Positions 48,001 to 60,000 of a stretch of DNA of 64,000 bases are shown one piece after another. This DNA comes from Antitrichia curtipendula (Eukaryota > Streptophyta > Bryopsida > Hypnales > Leucodontaceae), in assembly GCA_951230915.1 (NCBI GenBank), contig OX579635.1, positions 38,998,001 to 39,062,000 of the forward strand, in the 5' to 3' direction. A program made the translations under genes and the position numbers. Each line of letters begins with the position of its first letter. Position 1 is the stretch's first letter. The notes under the pieces were generated by a model. It searched no databases, was not told the DNA's origin, and saw only the letters and a program-made list of their open reading frames with translations.

Positions 48001-50011
48001 TTAACCCCCAAAGATTTTTGACTATGTTTTCACAAAAAAACACTCCAAAACTGCCATTTCTAATACAAGTATCAAATTTTATAGTCAAAAACACAATTTT
48101 AGACAAATCTAACCATAGGATCTTATATTAAGCTGGTTTGAAAAGATGTAGAAAAAATTTCAGAAAATTCCGCCGTGTAGGTTACAAGATATTAGCATTT
48201 GAAGTGACAAAAATCCTTTTTTTGTCCCTGTGAAAAAACAAGCAACTGCACTTCACAAGGTCAGATCTTTATGAAAAAAATTCCAAAATGGTTGTAATCC
48301 TTTGGATTCACTCTTCAAGGCAAGTTGGCTACATGCTTGAAATTTTTTAGATCTTTTGGAATTGTACAACATTTAGGAAAAAATTAGTAAATAGAAAGAA
48401 GTAGAGAATGATTCAAAATACTAAATTGTTAACCATTTATTTATGAAATTGAAAAATGTCAATCCCATGGTTGTAATAATGTAATAAACAATCTAAATCT
48501 AATTCTTTTATTTATTTTTTAATTTTCTTAGAAATTGAGTAAAATAAAGGACTTAAAAGTTTATTTTAGAATAGAGATTTTATAACTACTTGTAAACTAC
48601 CCACAACTAAAACTCCTTATAATTTTCATCTCATTAATCAAAATGGAATGATTAAAAGTTTTTCGGATATATAGATATCCAAAAAAAAATCCAAATTTTT
48701 ATTTTTCAAAAAAGTGACTTTTAAAGAATTTTTTTTTTATTGCCTGAACTGCTCGCCAAGCAATGAAAATTGCATATCATTCAATAACTTTTTGACAATG
48801 TAGTCAAAAGTTATGAAAATTGTTGGGCCTTAAAGCTATTGCTTGGAAAAATGTTGTGTTAGAATTTCAAGGAAAGAAAATAAAAATTCCATTCCTGTGA
48901 GCTGCCCCAAATTGTTATGTTGCCAAAAACCGCACTTTGATCCTTTAGGGCTTGAAAAATTTGGTAGTTTTGAAAGTGAAGACAATGACAAGGTTGTGAC
49001 TTATGTCATTGTGTTTGACGTTTTCATTCTTTTTCATGACAATTGCGTGTCCGCCATTCACCTGGGCATGGTTTACTGCCATCCACCCATTACACTACGT
49101 CTGACGGCAAACGCACCAACAAACGCAATGTGTACATTATCTGGATGTCCGGACATCCGGATGTCCAAAAAATGATTTTGCCTTGGATGTAGGAATTTGA
49201 CAACCTTGAAAGCAAGGTCAAAATCTTCATCAATAATTATTTTTTAGCAAATTCAACCATGAGTACGTTGTCCTAAAATTTTAGAGCAAATATCCCCACC
49301 AATTGCAAGTTCAATGTGTCTAAACTTCAAATTATAGGCTTTTCTAGCCCTTCCAAAAGGTGAAGTTTTGTCTTTCAACATTTTTAGAAAAGAAATCATA
49401 TGTCCTATAACTTGTGCAATTTAGTCATTATGTTGAAAAATGGGTTGAAAACATATAAAAATAATTTAAACCAAAAAAACTTTCATAATCATCTTTAAAA
49501 AAAATGTAAAGTGGAAGGTGGTACATAATGAAAGAAAAAAATAATATGCTAATAACTTTTACAAGATGTTGAGAATTGTTAATCTCCAATGGTAAGAATG
49601 TTCTAGTCAACAATTAATATTCCATACTTTTATTTTTTTTTCAAAATTTTCAAAATTGAAAGTAAAAGATAACTTTGTATGCTTATTCTACCTTTATTGT
49701 CCACAAATAAAACTCTTCATAAATTTTATGCCATTATTCATAATTCAATGTTCCATTTTTTTGGAGTAGGTGTCAATCTATACAATTCCTAAAAAATAGT
49801 TTACATTTTTTTATAATATATTTTTGGCTGCCCGGTTTGACATTGAAATCAGAAGAATTCTTCTCACTTTTGCAATATTTATCATCATGATAAGCATTGA
49901 ATAGAATCCATTCTAAAAAATCATGTAAGAATTCTAAATCATAAAGTCAGTAGAGCTTGCCCAAGTTCTCAAAAAGCCCAAAGTGGGCTCTTTGGTCCTT
50001 TAGGGATTAAT
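48001..50011. mobile_element. Possible third TTAA-flanked element
   Basis: TTAA at 48001-48004 is followed by CCCCCAAAGATTTTTGAC. TTAA at 50008-50011 is preceded by GGTCCTTTAGGGA, whose reverse complement TCCCTAAAGGACC matches the left end only partly. The start resembles TTAACCCTTGCAAGATTTTTGA at 18225, and interior text CAAATCTAACCATAGG resembles CAAAATCTAACCGTATGG in the 19352 element. The 110-codon frame at 48843-49175 has no recognised domain. Evidence is weaker than for the 19352 and 44151 elements. Confidence 0.4.
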
Positions 50012-51498
50012 AAACTCAGAAGTTCATAAAATTATCAAATGAAAATCTAATTCATTGCTTTTAAAGTAATTGGATTTAGGTCCCTTTGAATGTAACTTGA
50101 CCCCTTTGCCATAGTTTTAAAACTTTGCAATTATCACATCCATAATCAAAGTATCCAACAAGGTGTAATGAGGGTGTAATAAGGGTGTAATGAGGGTATA
50201 ACGAGGGTATAACGAGGGTGTAAGAAGGGTGAAACAAAGGTGTAACAATGTGTAACAAGGGGGTAACAAAGGTGTAACTGGCCTTCTTTTTTTGTACGTA
50301 GTATATTCTAAGCTTCCTCCAAAATTGGGCCTATTTTGCTTAGGATTTAGGATTTCTTTCCACGATATAACTTGCGCCATCTAGTTCCTTGTCAATAAGA
50401 ATTGAGGAGCAATCAAATGAGTTGAAATGATAAGGTTTTGGGTCCCTAATCCATTGTAGGGATTATGTTTTTTTATAATTTTAAGGTTTAGGGTTCCAAA
50501 TTTTTTATTAAGAGTTAGGGTTTAGGGCCTCAAATCCGTTGTAGGGTTTAGGAAAACATGGGTAAGATTCAAAGCCTGTTTAGGGCTTGTAGAGTTTAGG
50601 ATTTAGGATAAACATTGGTAGTGGGGAAATGGGGGTTGATTTCATTGACTTTTGGGTAATACTTCCATAGTCAAATCAAATTTCTAAAATAAAATATAAA
50701 GAATAAAATACATGATGAAGTCTATCTTGTTTCTCATTTAAATGATCATGATATTCATGTCGTTTGTTTTTAATTGTGATCCATCTTGGATGGCTTCCAT
50801 CGGACTTGTGCTAACCATGTGAAAAAACTGTGAAAAACCTGTTGGTTGTACAAATTATATTTGGATGATTTTTACATCTTCTATTGACATGACTTTATCG
50901 TCGGGTGAAGGCAGTGGTTTGATTGGAGACCGTATCGACCGAGCATGCCGGACGTAAAGTTCATTTTAGCTTGAACGGCGGTATCAATGCTCTAATTCTC
51001 TGCTTTGAGGATCTGCAACCCTAATTTCCTCCAGAGTGCCACACGAGGAGGGCCCCAGAGATTCAAATCCTTCTGTTCGCCCTTCGAGACCATGATAAGT
51101 TATTGGCAGGCTTGATGAAGAAGTGACTTCTGTTCTCACTCCTCCAGAATCCATGCTGTTGCACTTTACTTTCTTTAGCAGCTTCAGGACTGGGAGCTTG
51201 GCATCTTTGCCTGCAAGACCCAATGGGGGAGGGTCTTAGAAGACGATGACTTGAGGTCTTCCGTCTAACACGGAGGCTTGCCAATTTGACGAAGCTTGAT
51301 CAGGCGAAGCTGTAAAAGTTACCGAGCAAAGATATGTTTATGTGTCCCTCGGACCAGCAGACGAAGATTCTGACATTGCGACGAAGCAAATGCGCTTGCA
51401 ATCAGCGAGCAACTTAGCGTAATACAGTTTGCTTTCCTCTTGTGATTGAATTCTGTTACATCATATTTTCAGTTGCTTGAGTTACGGAACTATTTGTA
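50012..51498. other. Region upstream of PAI
   Basis: Holds a degenerate minisatellite (50160-50278, listed separately) and scattered plant-telomere-like TTTAGGG words at about 50480-50600. 51000-51420 is GC-richer, with overlapping minus frames (50984-51284) of no known family; they may be PAI promoter or leader DNA. A TATA box could not be assigned. Confidence 0.4.
50160..50278. repeat. Degenerate 10-bp minisatellite
   Basis: About twelve units of the type AGGGTGTAAT / AGGGTATAAC / AAGGTGTAAC lie head to tail, with drift between units. Purine-rich on the plus strand. Confidence 0.85.
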
Positions 51499-54210
51499 AT
51501 GCTGCCTGCGGGCGGGCATAGCCATTTGGTTACTGGGACTTCTCGCATTTCTCCTTTAATCACATTTCGTAATCCTGCGTTGACGCCGCGGACCCGTAAT
51601 GGCTGTCACACATCCGCAAACGGGCGACAAGCGACGCCTATTGCGTCTCTGCAAGTGCAAGAATCCGGAGAATCGGCGCGCCCCTTGATAAAAATGTGCG
51701 GGATCACGAGTGCAGAAGATGCAGCCGCAGCTGCTATCGCGGGGGCAGATTACGTTGGCATGATCGTGTGGCCGAAGTCCAAGAGGTCTGTGAGTGTGAG
51801 CTTGGCAAGGGAGATCGCGGCTGCGGCGATAGAAAACGGTGCAGAGCCGGTTGGTGTGTTTGTGGATGAGAGTGCGGTGGAGATTGAGAGAGTCTGTAGT
51901 GATGCCAATCTCGCCATCGCCCAGGTTGGTTCCTGAACTTCACAGAAAAATCCTTTGGAATCACGAGAGTGGGAGAATCATTATGCTTCGAGTCTTGTCG
52001 ACGAATTTAGCAAATTGAGAAAAGTTTTGCCTTCATGTGAAGTATGTAGGGCTTGAGGAATTATAACTTAGGGGGGGTCCCTGTCGTGATTGAATTTCAG
52101 AGATCAATCCTGGTAATCTCAAAATTCTACGAATCATTATGCTTCGAGTCTTGTCAATAAATGAGCAAATTGAGAGAAGGTTGCCTTCCTCTGAAGTATG
52201 CAAGGGCTTAGGGTTTAGGGTTTTGAGTCGGCAATGCTGGAAGGAGGAAGTTCAACTAAGGGGGGTCCTTGAATTTCTGAGAATAATCCTGGTAATCACA
52301 AAATTGTGAGAATCATTTAGCTTCTAGTCTTATTTAGGAAAGTTTTCCCTTTTACTTAATTGTGCAGGGGTTTAGGGTTTCTGAATCGACAATTCTTGAA
52401 TGAGGAAGTTTTAACTTAGGGGATTGCGTCGCAGTTGAATTTCAGAAAATAATCCTGGTAATTACAAAGGTGGGAGAATCATACTTCAATTCTGTCCTCG
52501 ATGAATCGTCCTTCTAATTTTCACATTGAGAGAAACTTTTCCTTTCATCTGAATTGTGCAAAGTTTTAGGGTTTAGGGGTTTGGGATCCTCGATCTAAGT
52601 GACTTGGGGGGTATCAGGGGGCAAACAGAAGAGGCGGTTCTCAAACGCGATTTGATTACTCTAAGCCGGGGGTAAATAGAATTAGAATTTGGGGATATGA
52701 ATTGCGTGGGGCAGAGTAGAAAGAAATTTGTGAAATCTTGCATGAGAGGTTGAGTTCTGTGACACCCTTATAGGACACAAATGAGTTTGTGATTTCAGCC
52801 ATGCAATCAAGTTGTTTGTTTCTAAATCTCGCTAGGTGCATTCTAAATTCCAGAATCTTGTCTCAATGCACTAGCTTCGGCGTGGACATTTCAAATCGGG
52901 TAACACCCAATGGGATTCTTCTTTCCACAAAGTTCTAGCCCCTTGGAACCTCATTCTGAAACTGCCGGCTTTTGCTCGCCAGCTCTGATACCCCTGATGA
53001 ACATTTTTTCTTACATGAGACTAGTCGAGTTTGTGTTGTGAGTTGACTCCGAGAGGTTGTGCACTAGGGGATACAAAGTTCTTGCAGCTCTTGATAGTGG
53101 TTGTGGGTTTACAGTTGCACGGCGATGGCGCAAGAGCTTCTCTTCTACAAGGTTTACCCGCGTCCTTGAAGGTGATCTATGTATTGCACGCCAACAAAAA
53201 TGGAGTCATTCAAACTTCCTTCCCCCAAAGTGAGGGTGACCCTCTCGTTGACTGGGTGCTGGTTGATGGCTTACAAGGGGGCAGGTATGCAGGACTGACT
53301 GGATTCTAAATTTTACTTTCTTTGTCTTGGAAGTGCGTACTTCTGTGATGCCGATATGAGATGCTTAGGTAAACCGTCGCTTAATGGTGATTTGAATACG
53401 TACAAGCAAAATCAAAATCAAGAATTATTTTTCCTTTTAGGCACATTAGAAGCAAAAAATTTGAAGAAAGAATTACATATGCTGGAGTGTCTTTGTAGTT
53501 TCTGTGAATTTTCGAAGTCAGAACTTTGTACCTGAATTCTCAATCTTGACTATCTTGTCCCACCAAGTAGCACCAGTTAGCTAACTAGGGTTTTAGGGTT
53601 CATTAGCTGTTGTAGTTGGAAGTCAAGCAACCTATTGTGTGACCACACTTGCAAGCTAACTAATCGGGAGTTACGCTTTCAAATTAGCTAATTGCTACCG
53701 CTTGATTTGCTACCGCTTGATTTGTGTGGGCGAATTTATCACTTCTAACCGTTGGTTTAGGCATTGTGAGTTGACTTGCCCGAAATTGGGGAGTTAAGTG
53801 GTGGAGAGTAGGCACTGTAATTCCTAATTCAGATATTAGAGATATGAGATATGAGATTCAGATCTATGCTATTGAGATCTGGGAAGCTGATTTTGGAGAA
53901 AAAGACTAGGTGATTGTACTGACTGGTGCTTTACACAAAATGATTTACACAAACTCGCAGTGGGGAGCAGTTTGATTGGAGAAATTTTCAAGTTCCAAGT
54001 ATGAAGAGCAGGAAAGGCTGGCTTTTGGCAGGGGGACTTACTCCAAGTAACGTTGCTACTGCTCTTTCTCTTTTAACTCCTAATGCTGTGGATGTATCTA
54101 GTGGCATTGCGGGGTCTGATGGAATATGTAAAGACCCTGCTCGGATTCAAGCCTTTGTTAAGGCAGTGCAGAATTCTAGCTTGCTTGTAGAAGACAAGTT
54201 GTCAAGGTGA
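51499..54210 (+). CDS. PAI1: Phosphoribosylanthranilate isomerase, three exons
   Basis: Converts N-(5'-phosphoribosyl)anthranilate to the carboxyphenylamino-deoxyribulose phosphate in tryptophan synthesis, normally in the plastid. Exons are 51499-51924 (donor CAG|GTTGGT), 53115-53284 (acceptor TTTACAG, donor CAG|GTATGC) and 53961-54210 (acceptor CTCGCAG, stop TGA). Phases join cleanly to 281 residues. Residues 1-63 are Ser/Thr/Arg-rich with few acids, like a transit peptide. The barrel begins LIKMCGIT, where C67 is the family's catalytic Cys. AVDVSSGI carries D243, the catalytic Asp. Other family text is GADYVGMIVWPKSKR, LHGDG, VDWVLVDG and GWLLAGGLTP. No interruption is seen, so the gene looks functional. 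It is single-function, not fused to other trp enzymes, as usual in plants. Confidence 0.93.
51968..52600. repeat. Four diverged ~165-bp tandem copies inside PAI intron 1
   Basis: Copies begin near 51974, 52131, 52309 and 52476 with GAATCATTATGCTTCGAGTC or variants. Each runs through GAGAA..TTTGCCTTC, a GGGTTTAGGG-like block and AATAATCCTGGTAAT. Spacing is 157, 178 and 167 bp. TTTAGGG words resemble the plant telomere unit. Confidence 0.75.
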
Positions 54211-57045
54211 GTAGATGGTAATTAGTGACGAATAGGTGATATGGCAATACCTTCTGAAGTCATGCCATTGGAAGAAATTGTTTAGTTCATAGAGCCAGAC
54301 TCGGAGTGGATGATTTAAATGGATACTCTTTAGTTTCCTACATATACGGGTGTAGGAGATGACAAATTCAGAGCAGTGCAATGTAACAGAGCTATGATGT
54401 TAGTGTGATTCAAGAAGAGTTCCACAATGAGGACCAAAAAAAACGTATTATTGTCAAATTGGATGATCTTCCCTTGAGACCGGGGTGATCAAGTGTCTGT
54501 CCCTCCGAAACTTTTGGTGTATGCCAAAGAACATGGGTAATTCTCTAGTGATACTGCTAAGATTATATTCAACCTTCTTAACTCTGTATTTATTCTTTTC
54601 TAGTTTCTACTTTAGTTTATAAATCTTAAAATGATCTAATATTGTGTATTTTGTTGTGCTCTCACTGTTTGTGGATCACAAGGTTTACGTGTCAAGATGA
54701 AAAATTTAATACGAATGCAATGATTTTCTTGTTATGAACTATAGTAGAACCACCTGTTGTCGACCACTTAAGTGATATGTGCATGTTTTGGAGCAGTATA
54801 AGGCATGTAAATTTTTGCCATGTAGGAAGATAGAAATCAAGGGGATTGCAATTTTTTCTGTAATTTTATGTCTTGAATTGAAATTACTATGAATTTCGGA
54901 AGCTAGCAGCTGGTCCAAACCTATAGCTGACATGTAGAGTCTTCCAATGCCGATCATTCAAGAACTATTTTCTGCTCATTGCTTTGGGACATGTGGCATG
55001 ACTCAATTAGTCTAACTTTGAAAAGGAGAAAAAATACATTCAAAGCTTTGGTTGAAAATTTATTGCAGCCTTGGTTGGAAATAGTACACCCTACAGGTTG
55101 GGGATGGGTCCTTGATCGACAATGGGTGGTTCCACCATACATTTTCTATGTAATACCAAGATGTAGGACATAATTTTTTTGCATTATTTAATGACAAGTG
55201 TCAAAAAGGTAAATGGGACGTGGCAAGACGTGCAGCGCTTAAATTTGACGGTGTTTAGTTCTTGGAGAGAACCTGAATAAGGTGGAAGCACCCAAAACCG
55301 TCACTTTAAGGAATTCAGCATATTTGGAGGCATCATTTCAAAAAAATAAAAAATTTCTGATGTTAGCAAGAGAAAATCATGAATTTTCCAAAAAAAAATT
55401 AGATTTTTCGGATGTCATATGTAATTTCTATGATTTTTCAAAGTTGTGGGTCTCTAGATCACTGGAACCATCATGTAGGTGCACCCAAAACTGAACCCTG
55501 CGGAAATCAGCTCTTAAGCCAGTCAGATATTGGTAAGTGTCCTTCAAATATGTCAGCCAATTAAAGTCAAGCATTTGGCTGACGGATTAACTAAAGTCTA
55601 GGGACATAATTGGGTGAGTCTACGCTCCATGGCAAGGTACAGGGACGGGAATGGGTGTTTTCACCTTATCTTTCTTCAATTTTATTGCACTGTTCCGGCG
55701 TGTGGTAGTGCCCTCTCCCTTGACCTTAAACCTTGCTGACCCAATCCCCCGTAGTCAAGAGCCCAGGTGGTCAAGCCTGCACTCCACTGGCGCCTTGCCT
55801 AATAGTTTTGAATTGTTTTCCTCGCTTGCATTATCATATTGTTAATGTACTGCTGTTGTGAGGAAAGAGTCTTCACTGTACTTCAAGTAGGAGGAAGGAA
55901 GCACTGAGTGGTCGCCCGCACTGTAATCTCCTCCTGATGAGGGTTATGAAGGTCCAAAGGAGCCGCGAGCAGTCCAGTGCCATTGCTATAGCCTTGTCTG
56001 TACTAACTCGGACTAGCGAAGTACGTTACAGAGGAGCTTGAGTCGGTTTCGTCTACTGTCTATTGATCTCCTCATCTCCTCTTCTTGAGTTGTGTGTATA
56101 GTCTGCTCACTCCCTGTCCTGAGGTTGAGTTACCTTGTGTTTTCTTGCCCTTATTTCTGGTATCTGCTTGCGTAGAATTTAGCACAAGGCTGAGAGAGTT
56201 TTTAAGACGAACTTGTTTTGATCAGATCTAGTTGCAAAATGGCAGTGATGAACATGAAGAATTTCAAATGAAAAGGGGTTGTGAACAAGAGGAGGATCTC
56301 TCTGAGGTGCGTTTCATGCTTCTGGATTTGTGATTTTAAACTCTAAGATGAAACCACCTAATGACTGGCTTTAAGGAATGCTTTTTGTGTGCATGATGAA
56401 TAATGATTCGTGCCTGTCGTCTTTTGCAGCATGTTGTTTAGATTGAAATATGAAAGAGAAAAATTAGATGGGCCACCTAATTTAGTGCTGGATCATCTAT
56501 GTTGTATCACTGCAGCTGCTCCAATTGTTGGATGATGAAGCGGCGGGTCCTTCCAACTATGGTGACAATCACAGGTGAGATGCTGATCATTTAACACATG
56601 ATGTGAGGGTTCTCAGAATGGCTAGTTTGTACTATAGAGGACCTGGAGGAAGAAACGAAGAAACCCGGGGAACAATCAATAGGGTTTCTTCCTCCAAGCC
56701 TGATGCTTTCATGAAGACCCTGAAAATGAAGATCTCCTCCTGGCTTTGGGTGTTCTTTCAAGTAGGAATGCCAAATCCTAAGGCACGGAGCAAGGAGGGT
56801 TTGACATAAGCATGAAACGGCTCGCTTAGGGTCTAATAAAAAATTTCGAACAAGGGTATATTATCCTTCAATCTCATTAACCTTTGATTTTAATAAATTC
56901 ACTAGGATCCTCCCTACCTTGGATTGGACTTTGTAACCCATACTTAATAGAATACCGTGTTTGCCCAGCCAATCCACTACACTGCTCATTTCCCTTCAGA
57001 CTTGGTTCTTATTTGTTGGCATTTCTCAATTGTTGGTCTTGCCAG
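54211..57045. other. PAI-to-receptor intergenic region
   Basis: Contains dispersed module copy 3 (54752-55142). The 55.2-57.0 kb part should hold the receptor promoter and any 5' exon; the TIR exon has no in-frame ATG near its start. A candidate upstream frame with ATG at 56603-56809 was not convincingly splice-compatible. No other gene seen. Confidence 0.4.
54752..55142. repeat. Dispersed module, copy 3
   Basis: Same orientation and order of blocks as 29696-30122 and 34362-34742 (GTCGACCACTTAAGTGAT, ATGTAGGAAGATAGAAATCA, GGTTGGAAATAG and GGTGGTTCCACCATAC). It lies between PAI and the immune receptor, outside the segmental duplication, so the module moves or was copied independently. Confidence 0.75.
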
Positions 57046-60000
57046 GGAACCGGAATTGGAACCAAAACATAAAATATTTCTAAGTCACAGTGGAGTTCAG
57101 AAGAACTTTACAGAGCAATTGTGCGTAGATTTGGAAAGGTGGGAGTACTCACCGTTCTTCGACAAACGGCCTGATTGTTTACCGAAGGGCCAGAAATTTC
57201 CTAAACTTATATTTCAAGCTACTCAACAATGTCACATTGCAGTATTGGTATTGTCCGAAGATTTTTTCACCCGGACAAAGTGGCCCATGCTAGAGTTGGA
57301 GGCGTTTGTGCAATCTCAAAAAAACAATCCTGGATTAAATCCGTGTATTTGGGACTCTCACGCAATGAATGTACAAGGAATGAAACAAGATGCCGACACT
57401 GGCTATCTCTTTGGAGAGATTGGGCCAAAAATGAAAATAGGATTGATGTGGGCAAGTGGGAGGATGCATTGAAGGTGTTGGGTCCTTCAAATGGAATTGA
57501 GTATGTGGAATCTTTGGGTGAAGTTGCATTGAGAGAGAAAATTGTGAGTGCTGTGCGCTGCCTAATTCCGCCTGAGAGCTCATGGAGTGCTGCACATGTC
57601 CAAGGGAGAACACGTATACTCCAGGTGAAAAATCTTTCTATACACTAAAGTTTATGAGCGTGAATGCTCTTGGACTATGCAAGGAATGCTTGCTATCGCC
57701 AGTGGAAACATGGTCTGGGTAGACTAGGAAAATGACTCATAAAAAGACTGATAATCCAATTGTAGGACTTATTGCTGTCGTTTCCCTGCTCTACGCGACC
57801 ACGAGTCCACTTCTAATAAGTTTTTCTACTTTTAGTTATATGTTTGAATTGAAAATATCATTTCTGATTTTTTTAAAGCTAAATGGGTTAGAATAATGTT
57901 ATGTTTGATTTAGCCCTTCACACATTAATGAACTCTTTATAAGTAAGAAGTTACACCAAGATATAAAACATAATGGAACTCCAATGTTCCCCACAATAAT
58001 TGTAAGAAATAGTGTAGGGTTGACAATGTAAACAAGAAGTAGTTGTTTGGATCGAACAAGTTTATTGACATTGCTTTGCTTGAATGTAGGCTATAATCAC
58101 AAAGTTTGTGAGTACAAAACCATCGCCATTTTATTGTATTCGTGTAGTAGGTATTTATGGTATGGGAGGAATTGGAAAGACCACTTTTTGTAAAGCACTT
58201 TGCGACAAGTTGCATATGCAGTTCCAAGGGAAAGTATGCCATGCAGAATTGGGAAGCAAGAGTCCAATTGAGTTGCACAAGGAAGTGTTGCGAAGATTGA
58301 CTGATATAAACCATGATAGTTTGATGTTTAAGACTGAAGCTATGGTTAGTTAAGCATATCCCGCATATGTTGAATATGATGTTGATTGGGTGTGTTGATG
58401 TATTTACATTCCCATCTCTTTATCTCAAAGGAGGCAATCTTAGAATAATAGCTTGGAATTCACAGTAATCAACCTTAAGTATCAAAGCTCTACATTATTT
58501 AAGGAATTGAATGTTGCTTATGTATCTAGAAATGTGCAATTGCAGACTATGGATCTTCTCAAACGCCGCTTACGTCAACAACAAGTGTTCTTAGCACTAG
58601 ATAATGTGTGGCAAGAGTCTCTAGAGCAAGCCAAGGATTATCTCAGGGCAAGTTTTCACCATGGCAGCATTGTAATGGTGACAGCTCGTTCTATTGACAT
58701 ACTTGGTCGCTTAAACATCGATAAAAGTGATTGTCTGAAGATGCCTGATTTGGAAGAGGAAGAAGCAAAGCAACTATTTCTTCATAGTGCGACACCTTGC
58801 ATTAAATTCATAAGTGAAGTTGATGAGCCAAAAATCCAATATTGCATCAAGCAATGCCGATTTTGCAAAGGTGCAAATGGAGAGGAGCATTTTCATCCTT
58901 TAGCACTAAAAGTTTTGGGTGCTCAAATGGGAAGCCTTGGATGCGATCCAAGCGTTTGGGTAGAGAATTTATCTAATGATGACAAATTCAACCACTTCCG
59001 AGAGGAGATACATCCGATTTTCAACATCCTCCGAAAAGGTTATGACTCATTATGCAAAGAGGACCAACTTTTATTTATGGATGTAGTTCTTTTCCATCCA
59101 TCTCAAAGAAAATCATTCTTTACTGGTGAGAAATTTGTAACTGAGGTTACAATTAAGCATCATATCTTCCGCCTTGATATTTATAAATGGTTAAGTATCG
59201 CACACAACTTGCCGGAAGTGAGTTTCATTAAGGATCGGGTAAGAATTTTGAATACTGATTATCTTTTGCAATTTAATGCAACTAGATCTTAGTTTGAATC
59301 CATCGTAACTATCCGTTAACTTTCTTATATTGTATTGATATTCGGTTTGTTAACCAAAATTGAACTACCTTTATATGCATTTATTTGCAAAGTAGTCCTT
59401 GTAACTCGGATCCAAGGTCGAGATAGTAAAAAAGGTTCTTGATTGATAATTTCTGCATAACAAAGTGGAGCCAAATTTCTTGATTAATTTGGTTTCTTTT
59501 GGGATTTGACTTTTCCAATATAGTATTGTGTTGTGTGATAATTGCAGTTGCAAGCTCTGAAGGCCAAATCGTTGATTGAAGATATTGGTGATGGTTTCAA
59601 TGGTGTCATTGTTCACGATTTGTATCTTGACTTTGCCAAATCAGAGGTGAAGAGGGGTGCTCTAGATGCCAGACGTTGGGTGTGGTATGACAAAGAAGCC
59701 GCGTATCCTACCGACCTAGCAAGGAGACCATCTGGGAACTGTTGGTCCAATGTAAAGAGAATCTTCATGAAGTATGTCGATAGTGCATATGACAAGTCAA
59801 TCCAATGGATGGCAACTATAGAAAGAATGAAGTGGCAACAGTTTTCCAATGTTGTGGTGCTTCAGCTTTTTATTGGAAGGAATGAAGTATTGGATTTGCG
59901 AGGTTTACAATGCCTAAAAAGCATGGAGCTGAAGTGGGGTTATGAAGGCTATATAGGTTATAAAGGTGGAGGCCAGCTAATTGGACTTGGAGAGTTGAGG

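Noticed and set aside
48843..49175. 110-codon frame inside the 48-50 kb element as a transposase
   Set aside because: No acidic triad or transposase motif. It looks like a short chance frame.
50440..50600. TTTAGGG words as an interstitial telomere
   Set aside because: The words are scattered and interrupted, not a tandem array.
56603..56809. First coding exon of the immune receptor
   Set aside because: It has an ATG and a possible GTAGGA donor, but the phase does not join the TIR exon acceptor near 57045.
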